A DNA stretch of 13,111 nt, taken from assembly GCA_947505565.1 (NCBI GenBank), contig CANNLB010000008.1, positions 1-13,111 on the forward strand, read 5' to 3'. Origin of the DNA: Acidobacteriota bacterium (GTDB lineage: Bacteria; Acidobacteriota; Terriglobia; Bryobacterales; Bryobacteraceae). A program made the translations under genes and the position numbers. Each line of letters opens with the position of its first letter. The first letter of the stretch is position 1. This document shows, piece after piece, positions 1 through 7,337 of the stretch. The notes under the pieces are model-generated. The model saw only the letters and a list, made by a program, of their open reading frames with translations. It was not told the origin of the DNA and searched no databases.

Positions 1-313
1 CTGACGATGGAGGAGGCATACCGGCACCCATGGGGGCGGCTCCCTTCACAGGGGTTTTGCCTTTCGGCGGTTGGGCAGGGTTAGCACGCAGCAAACGCTC
101 TTCGAGCGGTGCGCGGTCAAAACGACGAATGATCGAATTCATCTCTTCGCCATTGGGCGCTTCAATAAATGCGAATCCTTTCGATTCTTGCGTTTCGGGG
201 TTACGGATTACTTTTATGGAATCGGCTACGAGGTTTTCCGCGGTGAGCCATGACTTGATGTCATCGGCAGTCACCCAAACGGGGAGATTGCCAAGAAAAA
301 CGGTGAAACTCAT
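1..313 (-). CDS. RRM-domain RNA-binding protein (N-terminal part, runs off window)
   Basis: I translated this frame by hand from the ATG at 313; 104 codons are visible and the frame is still open at the window edge. It begins MSFTVFLGNLP. A single RNA-recognition motif occupies about residues 3-78, with an RNP2-like VFLGNL (residues 5-10) and an RNP1-like KGFAFIEA (45-52). A Pro/Gly/Lys-rich tail starts near residue 80. This is the layout of small bacterial RRM (Rbp-type) proteins, which bind single-stranded RNA in the cytoplasm; which RNA cannot be told. It lies downstream of serA on the same strand, separated by 102 bases, so it may have its own promoter. The nearest purine-rich Shine-Dalgarno candidate (AGGAG) is about 16 bases from the ATG, which is rather far. 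The C-terminus is outside the window. Confidence 0.85.
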   Translation of the reverse strand, partial: MSFTVFLGNLPVWVTADDIKSWLTAENLVADSIKVIRNPETQESKGFAFIEAPNGEEMNSIIRRFDRAPLEERLLRANPAQPPKGKTPVKGAAPMGAGMPPPSS

Positions 314-415
314 TGAAGGGTAAAAACTACTCCTGGGAAGGATGTTGAACCGGGGAGGTCCGGTGAGAGCACTACCAGCGTAACACAGGGACTCCGGTAG
401 AAAAAAATTAATCCG
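314..415. other. Intergenic gap between serA and the RRM gene
   Basis: These 102 bases form the leader of the RRM gene and the tail of serA. On the minus strand an AT-rich stretch with seven T residues follows the serA stop directly, but it comes before, not after, any hairpin, so it is not a classical intrinsic terminator. A short perfect inverted repeat, ACCGG-(6)-CCGGT at 349-364, could form a 5-bp stem in the RRM gene leader, with GGAGGT in the loop as read on the plus strand. I see no convincing -35/-10 pair. Confidence 0.3.
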
Positions 416-2008
416 TTAAACACCAAAAGCAACTGGCCTTGCTATCAGTACGGCGGGGTTTGATTTGAGTTCGGCAAGTACCGTTTCCGGCACCAAAGCA
501 TCCACTTCGACCACGGCGACCGCCAAAAGCCGCTGCCCAGGGGCAGGTTTCGGGGTGCGGCCAAGGGAAAAATTAGCGATGTTAATATTATTTTTTCCTA
601 ATACGGAGCCGACATGGCCGATCACGCCGGGGACGTCATCGTTCTTCATATAGAGAAGATGGCCGTTCAAGTTGGCTTCGCAGGGGATGCCATCCACTTG
701 AATGAGGCGGGGCCGACTGAGGATCACCGCGCCTTCGACGACTGTGAGACCAGCATCAGTATCGAGTTCCAAGCGAATGGAATCGATATGGCCAGTGCGC
801 TGTTTTTCGTGGGTTTCGGCGACGGTGAGCCCGCGCTGGGTGGCGATGGGCATCGCGTTGACGAGATTGGCGCGGTAAGAAAGCGAACGGTTAAGAACAC
901 CGGCGAGGCCGGCGTTGCGCAGGAGCACCGTATTGAAGTCGGCAATGCGGCCTGAGTAGATCAGGCGAACCGACCTCGGGTTGCCCGAGGCGAGGTAGGC
1001 GGCAAAACCACCCAGGCGCTCGGCCAGTTCGATGTAAGGGCCAACGGCCTTGTACATTTCCGGCGAAAGAGCGGGCATGTTGACGGCGTTCAGGGCGATG
1101 CCGTTGAGCAGGTATTCGACCACCTGTTCCACAATGCGGACGCCGACGATTTCCTGAGCCTCTTCGGTGGAACCACCAATGTGCGGCGTGGCGAGGAGGT
1201 TGTCGGCTTTGAGTATAGCGGCGTCGGCTGGCGGCGGTTCGGCCTCGAACACGTCCAGACCGGCACCGGCCACCTTGCCGCTTTGGAGCGCGGAGGCGAG
1301 GTCGGCTTCGTTGACGAGTTCGCCCCGGGCGCAGTTGATGACCCGGACTCCGGGCTTCATCTTTTCGAACGCGGCGGCGTTGAGCATGCCGTACGTTTCG
1401 GAAGTAAGGGCCATGTGGAGCGTGATGTAGTCGGATTCAGCGTAGAGCTTATCGAGCGACACGAGTTCGACGCCGAGGTCGGCGGCGGTCTGCGGATTCA
1501 CGAACGGATCGTAAGCCAGGCAGCGCATCTCGAAGGCCTGGGCCCGGGAGACAACCGGGCGGCCGATGGCCCCGAGGCCGAGCACGCCCAGTGTCTTGCC
1601 GCGCAGTTCGTTGCCTTGGAACTTCTTTTTCTCCCACTTGCCGCTTTTGGTCGAGGCGCTGGCGGCGGGAATCTGCCGGGCCAGGGAGAGCATTAGGCCA
1701 ATCGCGTGTTCGGCCACGGAGATGGCGTTGCCCCCGGGGGTGTTCATCACGAGCACCCCGGCCGCGGTGGCCGCGTCCAGGTCGACATTATCCACGCCGA
1801 CCCCGGCGCGGCCGACGACGCGCAACTTTGGCGCTTTGGACAGAACGTCCCCGTTGACTTTGACGGCACTACGGACGAGCAGTGCGTCGCAATCGGACAG
1901 ATGGGCCGCGTAGCCCTTCGGATCTGAAATGACAATGTCCCAACCAGCCTGCGCGCGCAATAACTCCACGCCAGCGGCGGCGATGGGTTCCGCTACCAGA
2001 ATTTTCAT
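416..2008 (-). CDS. serA: D-3-phosphoglycerate dehydrogenase (long form with ACT domain)
   Basis: This cytoplasmic enzyme oxidises 3-phosphoglycerate to 3-phosphohydroxypyruvate with NAD+, the first step of serine biosynthesis. The 530-residue length and layout match the long (type 1) form. The substrate-binding domain flanks a Rossmann domain with GLGAIG at 144-149. The catalytic residues of the D-2-hydroxyacid dehydrogenase family are visible: Arg in CARGE (about 228), Glu in FEAEPP (about 257) and His in TPHIGG (about 276). An intervening domain spans roughly 305-445, and a C-terminal ACT domain (about 453-530) begins near DDVPGVIGHVG. ACT domains commonly bind serine, so feedback inhibition is plausible. 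The ATG at 2008 has an AAGGAAA Shine-Dalgarno about 6 bases upstream. The gene starts 20 bases after the stop of the aminotransferase, so the two are almost certainly co-transcribed. Confidence 0.96.
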   Translation of the reverse strand: MKILVAEPIAAAGVELLRAQAGWDIVISDPKGYAAHLSDCDALLVRSAVKVNGDVLSKAPKLRVVGRAGVGVDNVDLDAATAAGVLVMNTPGGNAISVAEHAIGLMLSLARQIPAASASTKSGKWEKKKFQGNELRGKTLGVLGLGAIGRPVVSRAQAFEMRCLAYDPFVNPQTAADLGVELVSLDKLYAESDYITLHMALTSETYGMLNAAAFEKMKPGVRVINCARGELVNEADLASALQSGKVAGAGLDVFEAEPPPADAAILKADNLLATPHIGGSTEEAQEIVGVRIVEQVVEYLLNGIALNAVNMPALSPEMYKAVGPYIELAERLGGFAAYLASGNPRSVRLIYSGRIADFNTVLLRNAGLAGVLNRSLSYRANLVNAMPIATQRGLTVAETHEKQRTGHIDSIRLELDTDAGLTVVEGAVILSRPRLIQVDGIPCEANLNGHLLYMKNDDVPGVIGHVGSVLGKNNINIANFSLGRTPKPAPGQRLLAVAVVEVDALVPETVLAELKSNPAVLIARPVAFGV

Positions 2009-2028
2009 GATGATTTCCTTGATGATTC

Positions 2029-3198
2029 TTAGGTCGTGACCGGCTGCCGCATAGCCACTTCGGCGTACACTTTTTGTACGGCGGCTACCCCTTTACCGAG
2101 TTCGACCGCGTGCCCGTTCTGCTGCAGCAACAGTTCAAGACCGGCGATGACGGCAAACATGTCCGCGAAGTCGAAGTAACCCAAATGCGCCATGCGGAAG
2201 ATTTTTCCCTGCATGGACCCTTGGCCGTTAGCGATTATAGCTCCGAAGTGGGTGCGGAAGCCTTTTACGATCAGCCCGGAATCCATTCCGGCTGGCGTTT
2301 TGATCGCGGTGACGGACGACCCGGGGTGATTGGGGGAAAACAGCTCCAAGTCCAAAGCAGCGGCAGCGTGCCGGGTGGCTTTGGCAAGGAGTTGGGCGTT
2401 TTCGATGAGCTTATCCATTCCGAGGTCGTTGATGTACTGGAGCGCGACGTTCAGGGCGATGAGATGGGAGGTGTTGGGCGTCCAGGAGGACTCGCCCTTG
2501 TCGGCCATCTTCTTTTCCCGCTTAAGGTCGAAGTAGTAACGAGGCATGCAGGAGTTGCTATTCATTGCCCAGGCTTTCGGGCTGACGCTGATGAAGGCGA
2601 GACCGGGGGGGATCATGAACGACTTCTGTGATCCGCCGATGCAGATATCGATGCCCCATTCGTCGATCTTGAGCGGCATGGTGCCCAGGCCGGTGATGGC
2701 GTCGACGATGAAGATGGCCGGGGTCTCGCGGATGATTTTGGCCATGGCTTCGACGTCGTGCGCGGCGCCGGTGGAGGTTTCCGAGGCTTGGATGAAGACG
2801 CCTTTGACGTCGGGATTGGCCCCGAGAGTCTCGGCGAGACGCTCGGGGCTGACAACGCTCCCATACGGTTCAGTGAGGACGATCGGATCGAGGCCGAACG
2901 CTTGGACCATCTCCGCCCAGCGTTCGCCAAATTTACCGGCGGAACACACTACGACTTTATCCTTCATCGAAAAGAAGTTGGAAACGGACGCTTCCATCGC
3001 ACCGGAACCGGATGCGGTGAGGATGAGCGTGTCGTTCGACGTACCCATCGCTTTCTTCAGACCCTGCATAGCGGACGCTTGGATTTTGATGAAATCCTGA
3101 GTCCGATGGTGGACATCGCTGGCCATCATCGCATGCAGCGCCGGTGGATAGAGGGGCGTTGGCCCGGGCGTCAGTAGGCGTTGTTTTTTGATGTGCAT
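2029..3198 (-). CDS. Class V aminotransferase (alanine-glyoxylate / phosphoserine-type), probable serine pathway
   Basis: This is a 389-residue fold-type I, class V PLP aminotransferase of the alanine-glyoxylate/serine-pyruvate branch. Family signs are the N-terminal TPGPTPLYP (10-18), the gly/ser-rich TASGSGAMEA phosphate-binding stretch (61-70), VDAITG with the pyridine-N aspartate (about D166), and GGSQKSF with the PLP lysine (about K192). It sits immediately upstream of serA (20-base gap, same strand). The same pairing is known in Thermotoga, where an AGT-like enzyme is thought to supply the transamination step of serine synthesis. I infer that it converts 3-phosphohydroxypyruvate to phosphoserine, or aminates a hydroxypyruvate or glyoxylate, in the cytoplasm. 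It is not a SerC by sequence. Exact substrate is unproven. Such proteins are sometimes labelled soluble hydrogenase small subunit; nothing here supports that. Confidence 0.9.
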   Translation of the reverse strand: MHIKKQRLLTPGPTPLYPPALHAMMASDVHHRTQDFIKIQASAMQGLKKAMGTSNDTLILTASGSGAMEASVSNFFSMKDKVVVCSAGKFGERWAEMVQAFGLDPIVLTEPYGSVVSPERLAETLGANPDVKGVFIQASETSTGAAHDVEAMAKIIRETPAIFIVDAITGLGTMPLKIDEWGIDICIGGSQKSFMIPPGLAFISVSPKAWAMNSNSCMPRYYFDLKREKKMADKGESSWTPNTSHLIALNVALQYINDLGMDKLIENAQLLAKATRHAAAALDLELFSPNHPGSSVTAIKTPAGMDSGLIVKGFRTHFGAIIANGQGSMQGKIFRMAHLGYFDFADMFAVIAGLELLLQQNGHAVELGKGVAAVQKVYAEVAMRQPVTT

Positions 3199-3246
3199 GA
3201 GATACGAATGAGAAAGACCGCGAGAACTATTAGAATAGCAAATACA
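3199..3246. promoter_or_regulatory. Divergent promoter region with AT-rich palindrome
   Basis: This 48-base spacer separates the divergent starts of the aminotransferase-serA unit and yqeY, so promoters for both must lie in or near it. It contains a perfect inverted repeat, CTATT-AG-AATAG at 3227-3238, notably AT-rich for this genome. Read either way it contains a -10-like hexamer (TATTAG or TATTCT). No good -35 box can be paired with either, and neither gene has other spacer. It may be overlapping -10 elements or an operator. The palindrome is seen; the function is inference. Confidence 0.35.
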
Positions 3247-3693
3247 ATGGCTCTTCTAGATCAGATCCAGCGCGACATGGTTGCGGCAATGAAGGCAAAA
3301 GAGGAGGTGCGACTCGGAGCCGTGAGGATGATAAAAACCGTTCTAATCAAATGGCAGGCCGATAACTCTAATCCTCTAGATGAAGCAGCCGAGCTGCAGA
3401 TCCTTTCGATTTTGGTGAAACAGCGGAAGGAGTCGATCGACATGTTCCGGAACGCGGGGCGGGAGGACGCGGCGGCCAAGGAGGAAGCCGAGATGGCGAT
3501 TGTCGAAAGCTACATGCCGGCGGCACCGAGCGAAGCCGAGATTGACGCGGCCATCGAGGCGGCGATGCTGGAGACCGGGGCGACGGAGAAGGGCAAGATG
3601 GGGATCGTGATGAACGCCGCGAAGGCTAAGCTGGCCGGCAAGCGGCTGGACGGCAAGGTGCTGAGCGACAAGGTGAAGGCCCGGCTGAGCTAG
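3247..3693 (+). CDS. yqeY: GatB/YqeY domain-containing protein
   Basis: This 148-residue protein matches the usual length of stand-alone YqeY proteins. Family features are the N-terminal LLDQIQRDMVAAMKAKE followed by a regulator-like VRLGAVRMIKT helix, the central QRKESIDMFRNAGRED, and ESYMP around residues 93-97. YqeY resembles the C-terminal tRNA-binding region of the GatB/GatE amidotransferase subunits; it is presumed to bind tRNA, but its role is unknown. I chose ATG 3247 (MALLDQIQ) because family similarity begins there. The frame stays open upstream with an ATG at 3208 and a TTG at 3181, but those add residues unlike the family and would run into the divergent promoter. No clear Shine-Dalgarno precedes 3247, so the transcript could be nearly leaderless. 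It is convergent with the DUF5009 gene, their stop codons sharing CTAG. Confidence 0.92.
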   Translation: MALLDQIQRDMVAAMKAKEEVRLGAVRMIKTVLIKWQADNSNPLDEAAELQILSILVKQRKESIDMFRNAGREDAAAKEEAEMAIVESYMPAAPSEAEIDAAIEAAMLETGATEKGKMGIVMNAAKAKLAGKRLDGKVLSDKVKARLS

Positions 3694-4736
3694 ATTTTGA
3701 AAAAGATTCGACGCTGGTAGAGCCAGTAGCAGAGCCCCCACATGACGAGCATCACGAGGATGTTGTGGGGGACGGCTCCGACGGAGCCGAGGAACGCAAA
3801 CTGCTGGCCGTCGAACGCGGCGAGGCCGCGGGAGAGCCAGCCGCGGAGGACCTGCGAAAAGGCGTAAATGAAGATGCTGTTGGCGCCGACGACGAGCAGG
3901 GGGAACGTCCAGCGGCGTTCGGCGCGGATTTCGATGAGCCAGTAAAACGCGGCGAAGGCGAGCAGGACCCAGCCCACGCTAAGGAAGAGGAACGAACCGG
4001 TCCAGAGGCGCTTGACCATGGGGATAACGGGCTCCAGGGCCAGCCCGAGTGCAAACGCGACCGCTGTGCAGGTGATCAGGATTTTAAGGCGCTGCGAGGG
4101 GGTGCGGGGGGAGAGCAGGAGAAGGCCAGTCCAGCAGCCGAACAGGACAGTGAGTGCGTTACCGAGGCAGTTCAGGGTCGTGTAGAAGCCGGAGTAGTTG
4201 TAGCCGAGGACGCGGAGGTCAAAGAGGGCGGCGAAGTTGGCTTGGGGGTCGAAGGGACCGGTGGGGCCGGGGAAGAGGTAGAAGAGCATGTGGTGGAGCG
4301 CGAAGATGCCCGCAGCGGCGGTGACTTGGGCGCGGAAAGGGAACTGGAGGAGCCCGAAGCAGAGGAGGTAGGAGAAGGCAATCTGGCAGAGGACGTTGAT
4401 GAACTGGAGTTTTAGCGGCGCGGTGGAGCCCCAGTTGGAGAGAGCGTTCGACAGGACTAAGAGAACGACGGCGCGCCAGAGGACATGCCGCCACGGGGCG
4501 GCGCGGCGGGCGAGTGCGATGGGCATGGCGACGCCGACAATGAAGGTGAAGGCGGGCTGAATGAGGTCCCAAAGGGTGCAGCCCGCCCAGGCGGCATGTT
4601 CGAACTGATTGGCCCAATTGGCTTGGCCCTTGAACGCTTCATAGAGGCCGAAACCGTGGGAGATGAGCAGCAGCATGATGAAGCCGCGGAAGGCATCGAG
4701 GGAGAGGAGGCGGTCTTCGGCCGGGGCGGTGGACAT
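3690..4736 (-). CDS. DUF5009 / HGSNAT-like multi-pass membrane acyltransferase family protein
   Basis: This 348-residue hydrophobic protein has about ten predicted membrane segments. The N-terminal RLLSLDAFRGFIM (9-21), the later KRLWTGSFLF and the GANSIFIYAFSQ stretch are typical of the DUF5009 / heparan-alpha-glucosaminide N-acetyltransferase-like (NagX-type) inner-membrane family. Members of this wider group move acyl groups onto sugars across the membrane; for DUF5009 itself the substrate is generally unknown. A histidine-containing first segment (LISHGFGLYEAF) follows the family pattern. It is the last gene of the phnM-A unit, 24 bases after the phosphatase stop, but its family is not specific to phosphonate metabolism, so it may be only a passenger. 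The Shine-Dalgarno is weak (CAGAG near the ATG). Its stop overlaps the yqeY stop. Confidence 0.82.
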   Translation of the reverse strand: MSTAPAEDRLLSLDAFRGFIMLLLISHGFGLYEAFKGQANWANQFEHAAWAGCTLWDLIQPAFTFIVGVAMPIALARRAAPWRHVLWRAVVLLVLSNALSNWGSTAPLKLQFINVLCQIAFSYLLCFGLLQFPFRAQVTAAAGIFALHHMLFYLFPGPTGPFDPQANFAALFDLRVLGYNYSGFYTTLNCLGNALTVLFGCWTGLLLLSPRTPSQRLKILITCTAVAFALGLALEPVIPMVKRLWTGSFLFLSVGWVLLAFAAFYWLIEIRAERRWTFPLLVVGANSIFIYAFSQVLRGWLSRGLAAFDGQQFAFLGSVGAVPHNILVMLVMWGLCYWLYQRRIFFKI

Positions 4737-4760
4737 AGGCTCTGCTGAGAGTCTATCGGA

Positions 4761-5543
4761 TCAGAAGCGTTCGGGCCATACGAGGCTCCGCAGAGACCGA
4801 TGAATCGCCTGGTTTGCCGCGATCAGGCCCGGTTCGCCCAACGCGTACGGCTCCCCATCCCAGTTGGTGCAAATGCCACCGGCTTCTTCGACCAGCAGAA
4901 GTCCGGGAGCGAGATCCCATTTTTCCAGCCCCCAATCCCATAGGGCATCGAAGCGTCCAGCCGCGACATTGGCGAGGTCGAGCCCTGTGCATCCGCTGCG
5001 ACGCAGTCCCTGCGCCGCTCCGCAGACGCGATGAAAAGGAGCGGGGTCCAATCCGCGATGGCGCTTCCCGCTGGGGAATCCGCTGGCTACGAGCGCGTCG
5101 GCAAGCGACGCGATTGACGAAACCTGCATACGGGCTCCGTTGCAGTAAGCGCCCAAGCCCCGCGCGGCGCTAAAGGTTTCGTTGCGCATGGGGTCATGAA
5201 CGACAGCCAACTGCAGTTCGCCGTGGGCTTCGAGCGCGAGCATCGTGCAAAAGTGGGGCACCGAATGGGCAAAGTTCTTGGTGCCATCGAGCGGATCGAC
5301 ATACCAGACGCGTTCGGAAGCGCCGCTGATTTGCCCCGATTCTTCGCAAAAGACGCCATGGCCGGGGAAGACCTGCCGGATTTCAGTGGCGATTAGGAGC
5401 GCCGCTTCGACGTCGGCCTGGGTGACGATGTCGAGGGATCCCTTCCGCCGGGATACGATCCCGCCAGCGAGGAAATGCTCCCGAATCAGGTTTCCGGCCT
5501 TTTCGGCGATGCGGATTGCCGCGTCCAGAGTTTCGTGCTTCAT
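4761..5543 (-). CDS. Inositol monophosphatase family phosphatase
   Basis: This 260-residue cytoplasmic phosphatase belongs to the Li+-sensitive, Mg2+-dependent IMPase/FBPase/CysQ superfamily. Metal-site motifs are present: CEESG (E67/E68), DPLDGT (D83, D86, T88) and the second signature around WDLAPG (W209, D210) followed by EEAGG. The family hydrolyses small phosphomonoesters such as myo-inositol 1-phosphate, fructose 1,6-bisphosphate or PAP; which one cannot be read from these motifs. The frame extends upstream to 5759, but the family N-terminus starts at MKHETLDAAIRIA. ATG 5543 overlaps the upstream 2H gene stop in an ATGA, so I take that start; there is no independent Shine-Dalgarno, consistent with translational coupling. 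Coupling to a phosphonate-specific 2H phosphoesterase and phnM suggests action on a phosphorylated ribose or other organophosphate intermediate (inference). Confidence 0.9.
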   Translation of the reverse strand: MKHETLDAAIRIAEKAGNLIREHFLAGGIVSRRKGSLDIVTQADVEAALLIATEIRQVFPGHGVFCEESGQISGASERVWYVDPLDGTKNFAHSVPHFCTMLALEAHGELQLAVVHDPMRNETFSAARGLGAYCNGARMQVSSIASLADALVASGFPSGKRHRGLDPAPFHRVCGAAQGLRRSGCTGLDLANVAAGRFDALWDWGLEKWDLAPGLLLVEEAGGICTNWDGEPYALGEPGLIAANQAIHRSLRSLVWPERF

Positions 5544-6223
5544 GAGGCGAAGAGCAGACGGGAAAGGAGCCGGAATGGCTGTTCCCGGCTCTCCTGTTCG
5601 AAAAGGCAGATCGCGTCGCAGTTGAGCGGCTCGCTCAGCACGGGCGCGAGTTCTCTCGACAGCCGGTCGTGGGTGGAAGCCAGGAGCGATTCCTCCGTGA
5701 GACTTGAGCTCAGCGTCATGTGGAATTTCCACTGATCGAAAACGTACGGATAGCCCCATTGGTCGATCATCTCCAGCTGCCGGGAATTCTCGATTCCTCG
5801 TCGCCTCGCCGCGGTCTGTTCGATCGTTAGCGGCATGCGGAAGGGCTCGAATTCACGAACGCATGCCGCAGCGAGCAGACTCAATTCCGGGCTCGGTTGC
5901 GCTTCCGTGAGGGCGAGGAAGTTTCCCAAGCGCGAGACGACCAGCGACGGCATCGCGAAGGAGCGTCGGGTTGCGGCGAACCTTGCGGCGGCTTCGAGCA
6001 ACTCCTCGCGAGAGGCATCTTCGCGGAGGTGGAAGGGTGGTTTCAGCGTTGCGTGAAAACCATAGTGCCGGGGAAACCGCACGGTCGAATCGTCGACCTC
6101 GACGGGGGATTCCTTCCCGCTAACCGCATCGCGGCCGAGCCAGGCGGAGGCGAACCGCCACAATGACGAATCCGGATGCGGGGCATAATATATCGCGATA
6201 CGACCATCACCCGACACGAACAC
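5540..6223 (-). CDS. DUF1045 phosphonate-operon protein, 2H phosphoesterase superfamily
   Basis: About 227 residues. The two catalytic histidine motifs of 2H phosphoesterases are clear: HATL (H57) and HMTL (H168), about 110 residues apart, and the N-terminus RIAIYYAP plus RHYGFHATLKPPF is typical of DUF1045 (TIGR03223, phosphonate operon protein). Members sit next to phn genes; 2H enzymes open cyclic phosphates, so this protein may act on the cyclic ribose phosphate made by C-P lyase in place of PhnP (inference). It overlaps the end of phnM-A by 17 bases. Start choice is open: GTG 6223 lies 4 bases after the first GGAGG of a GGAGGGAGG block, while an in-frame GTG at 6217 is 6 bases after its last GAGG. 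Its stop overlaps the phosphatase start in ATGA. Confidence 0.88.
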   Translation of the reverse strand: MFVSGDGRIAIYYAPHPDSSLWRFASAWLGRDAVSGKESPVEVDDSTVRFPRHYGFHATLKPPFHLREDASREELLEAAARFAATRRSFAMPSLVVSRLGNFLALTEAQPSPELSLLAAACVREFEPFRMPLTIEQTAARRRGIENSRQLEMIDQWGYPYVFDQWKFHMTLSSSLTEESLLASTHDRLSRELAPVLSEPLNCDAICLFEQESREQPFRLLSRLLFAS

Positions 6224-7337
6224 CCTCCCTCCAAACTTTATGCACGCAAGCGATCCCGTTCCGCCAGGATACTTCGATCAGATCCGCCCGCATCCCCGGG
6301 GCAATTCGCCCCCGATCCGGAAACCCGGCCGCGGCGGCGGGGGCCGAGGTTACCATCGCCATCGCCGTTGGCAAGGGGATGATCTCGGAGAGTTGCAATG
6401 CCGCGTTGAGCAAGCTCACGGGCGCGTAGTCGGAAGAAAACGCATCCACCAGACCGAGTTCCACCGCCTGCTTCGCGCACAGATTTCCGGACTGCGACCC
6501 GCCCAGGACAATGTTCGGCGCGCCCATTACCGTCACCAAGCCAGACTCTTTGGCCAGCCGCGCGGCTTCGAGCGTCGTTGGAAACTCAGAGATGCTCGCC
6601 CCTTCCGCCACCGCTTGCTCGATGTGCGCCGCACAGCTATCGTCGTGGCTCGCCAGGATTATGCTGGACAGTTCGCGGACTCGCGCCGCCATCGCTTCCC
6701 GGTTGGAATCGGCGTGCGTGGCTTGGAGTTCGCGCTCCTTGGCGACCGTCGCGTCGAACCAGGCGTCGCTCACCGGACCCATTTTCTCGTAATCCTGGCG
6801 CAGCTTGGCCAGATCGGCGGTCTGCCGCTGACCCGGCGTATGATCCATTAACGACACCAGACGTAGTGCGGGATGCGCGGCGACCCGGTCGAAGTTAGCC
6901 AGCAGGTGCGGATGGGGAAGCTCACAGCGAAAGTGCAGATAATGCTCCGCGGCCAGTCCGCCGTTGTTCTTGGCGGCATCGAAAGCGGCGACGGTGTCTT
7001 CGACGAAATCACGGGATTGCCCGGCGAAATCGCGATCGACGCCAATACAAATGGCGTCCAGCACGGTTGTGATGCCGGCTCCGCGAATCACGGCGTCGTG
7101 CGCGTAAAGCGCCATCAGTCCCGGCCAGCGGGTCGCCCGGGGGCGGATATGCTTTTCCAGGTTGTCGGTGTGCAGCTCCACCAAGCCAGCCGTGAGCAGT
7201 CGACCTTCGAAGTCGATGGCGGCGGGAAGGGAGCTGATGCCGGGTTGGACATCGGCGATCAGACCGTCCTCGATGACCGCGGTTCCCGTGATCACCTCGC
7301 GATCGAGCACGATGCGGCAATTGGTCAGAATCATCAT
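6207..7337 (-). CDS. phnM: PhnM-type amidohydrolase A: alpha-D-ribose 1-methylphosphonate 5-triphosphate diphosphatase
   Basis: The 376 residues match the PhnM length of about 380. In the C-P lyase pathway PhnM removes pyrophosphate from ribose 1-phosphonate 5-triphosphate. This copy is the most canonical of the three here: ELHTDNLEKH (H56, D58, E61), AHDAVIRGAGITTVLDAI (80-96), MDHTPGQRQ (164-172), ASHDD (H231) and SSDY (D303) give the amidohydrolase metal site. One oddity is VLGGSQSGN at 277-285, where I expect VRGGSHSGN, so a usual Arg and His are replaced by Leu and Gln. The ATG at 7337 is followed at once by a second ATG at 7334; GAGAG about 8 bases upstream could serve either. It leads the unit with the 2H protein, the phosphatase and the DUF5009 protein, and is divergent from phnM-B. 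Confidence 0.93.
   Translation of the reverse strand: MMILTNCRIVLDREVITGTAVIEDGLIADVQPGISSLPAAIDFEGRLLTAGLVELHTDNLEKHIRPRATRWPGLMALYAHDAVIRGAGITTVLDAICIGVDRDFAGQSRDFVEDTVAAFDAAKNNGGLAAEHYLHFRCELPHPHLLANFDRVAAHPALRLVSLMDHTPGQRQTADLAKLRQDYEKMGPVSDAWFDATVAKERELQATHADSNREAMAARVRELSSIILASHDDSCAAHIEQAVAEGASISEFPTTLEAARLAKESGLVTVMGAPNIVLGGSQSGNLCAKQAVELGLVDAFSSDYAPVSLLNAALQLSEIIPLPTAMAMVTSAPAAAAGFPDRGRIAPGMRADLIEVSWRNGIACVHKVWREGVRVG

Noticed and set aside
349..364. Hairpin ACCGG-(6)-CCGGT as a serA terminator
   Set aside because: No T-tract follows it in the minus-strand direction, and the T-rich run lies upstream of it, so it does not fit an intrinsic terminator.
5544..5759. N-terminal extension of the IMPase-family phosphatase to 5759
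   Set aside because: The extra residues overlap the 2H gene in another frame and do not resemble IMPase; the ATGA junction gives the natural start at 5543.
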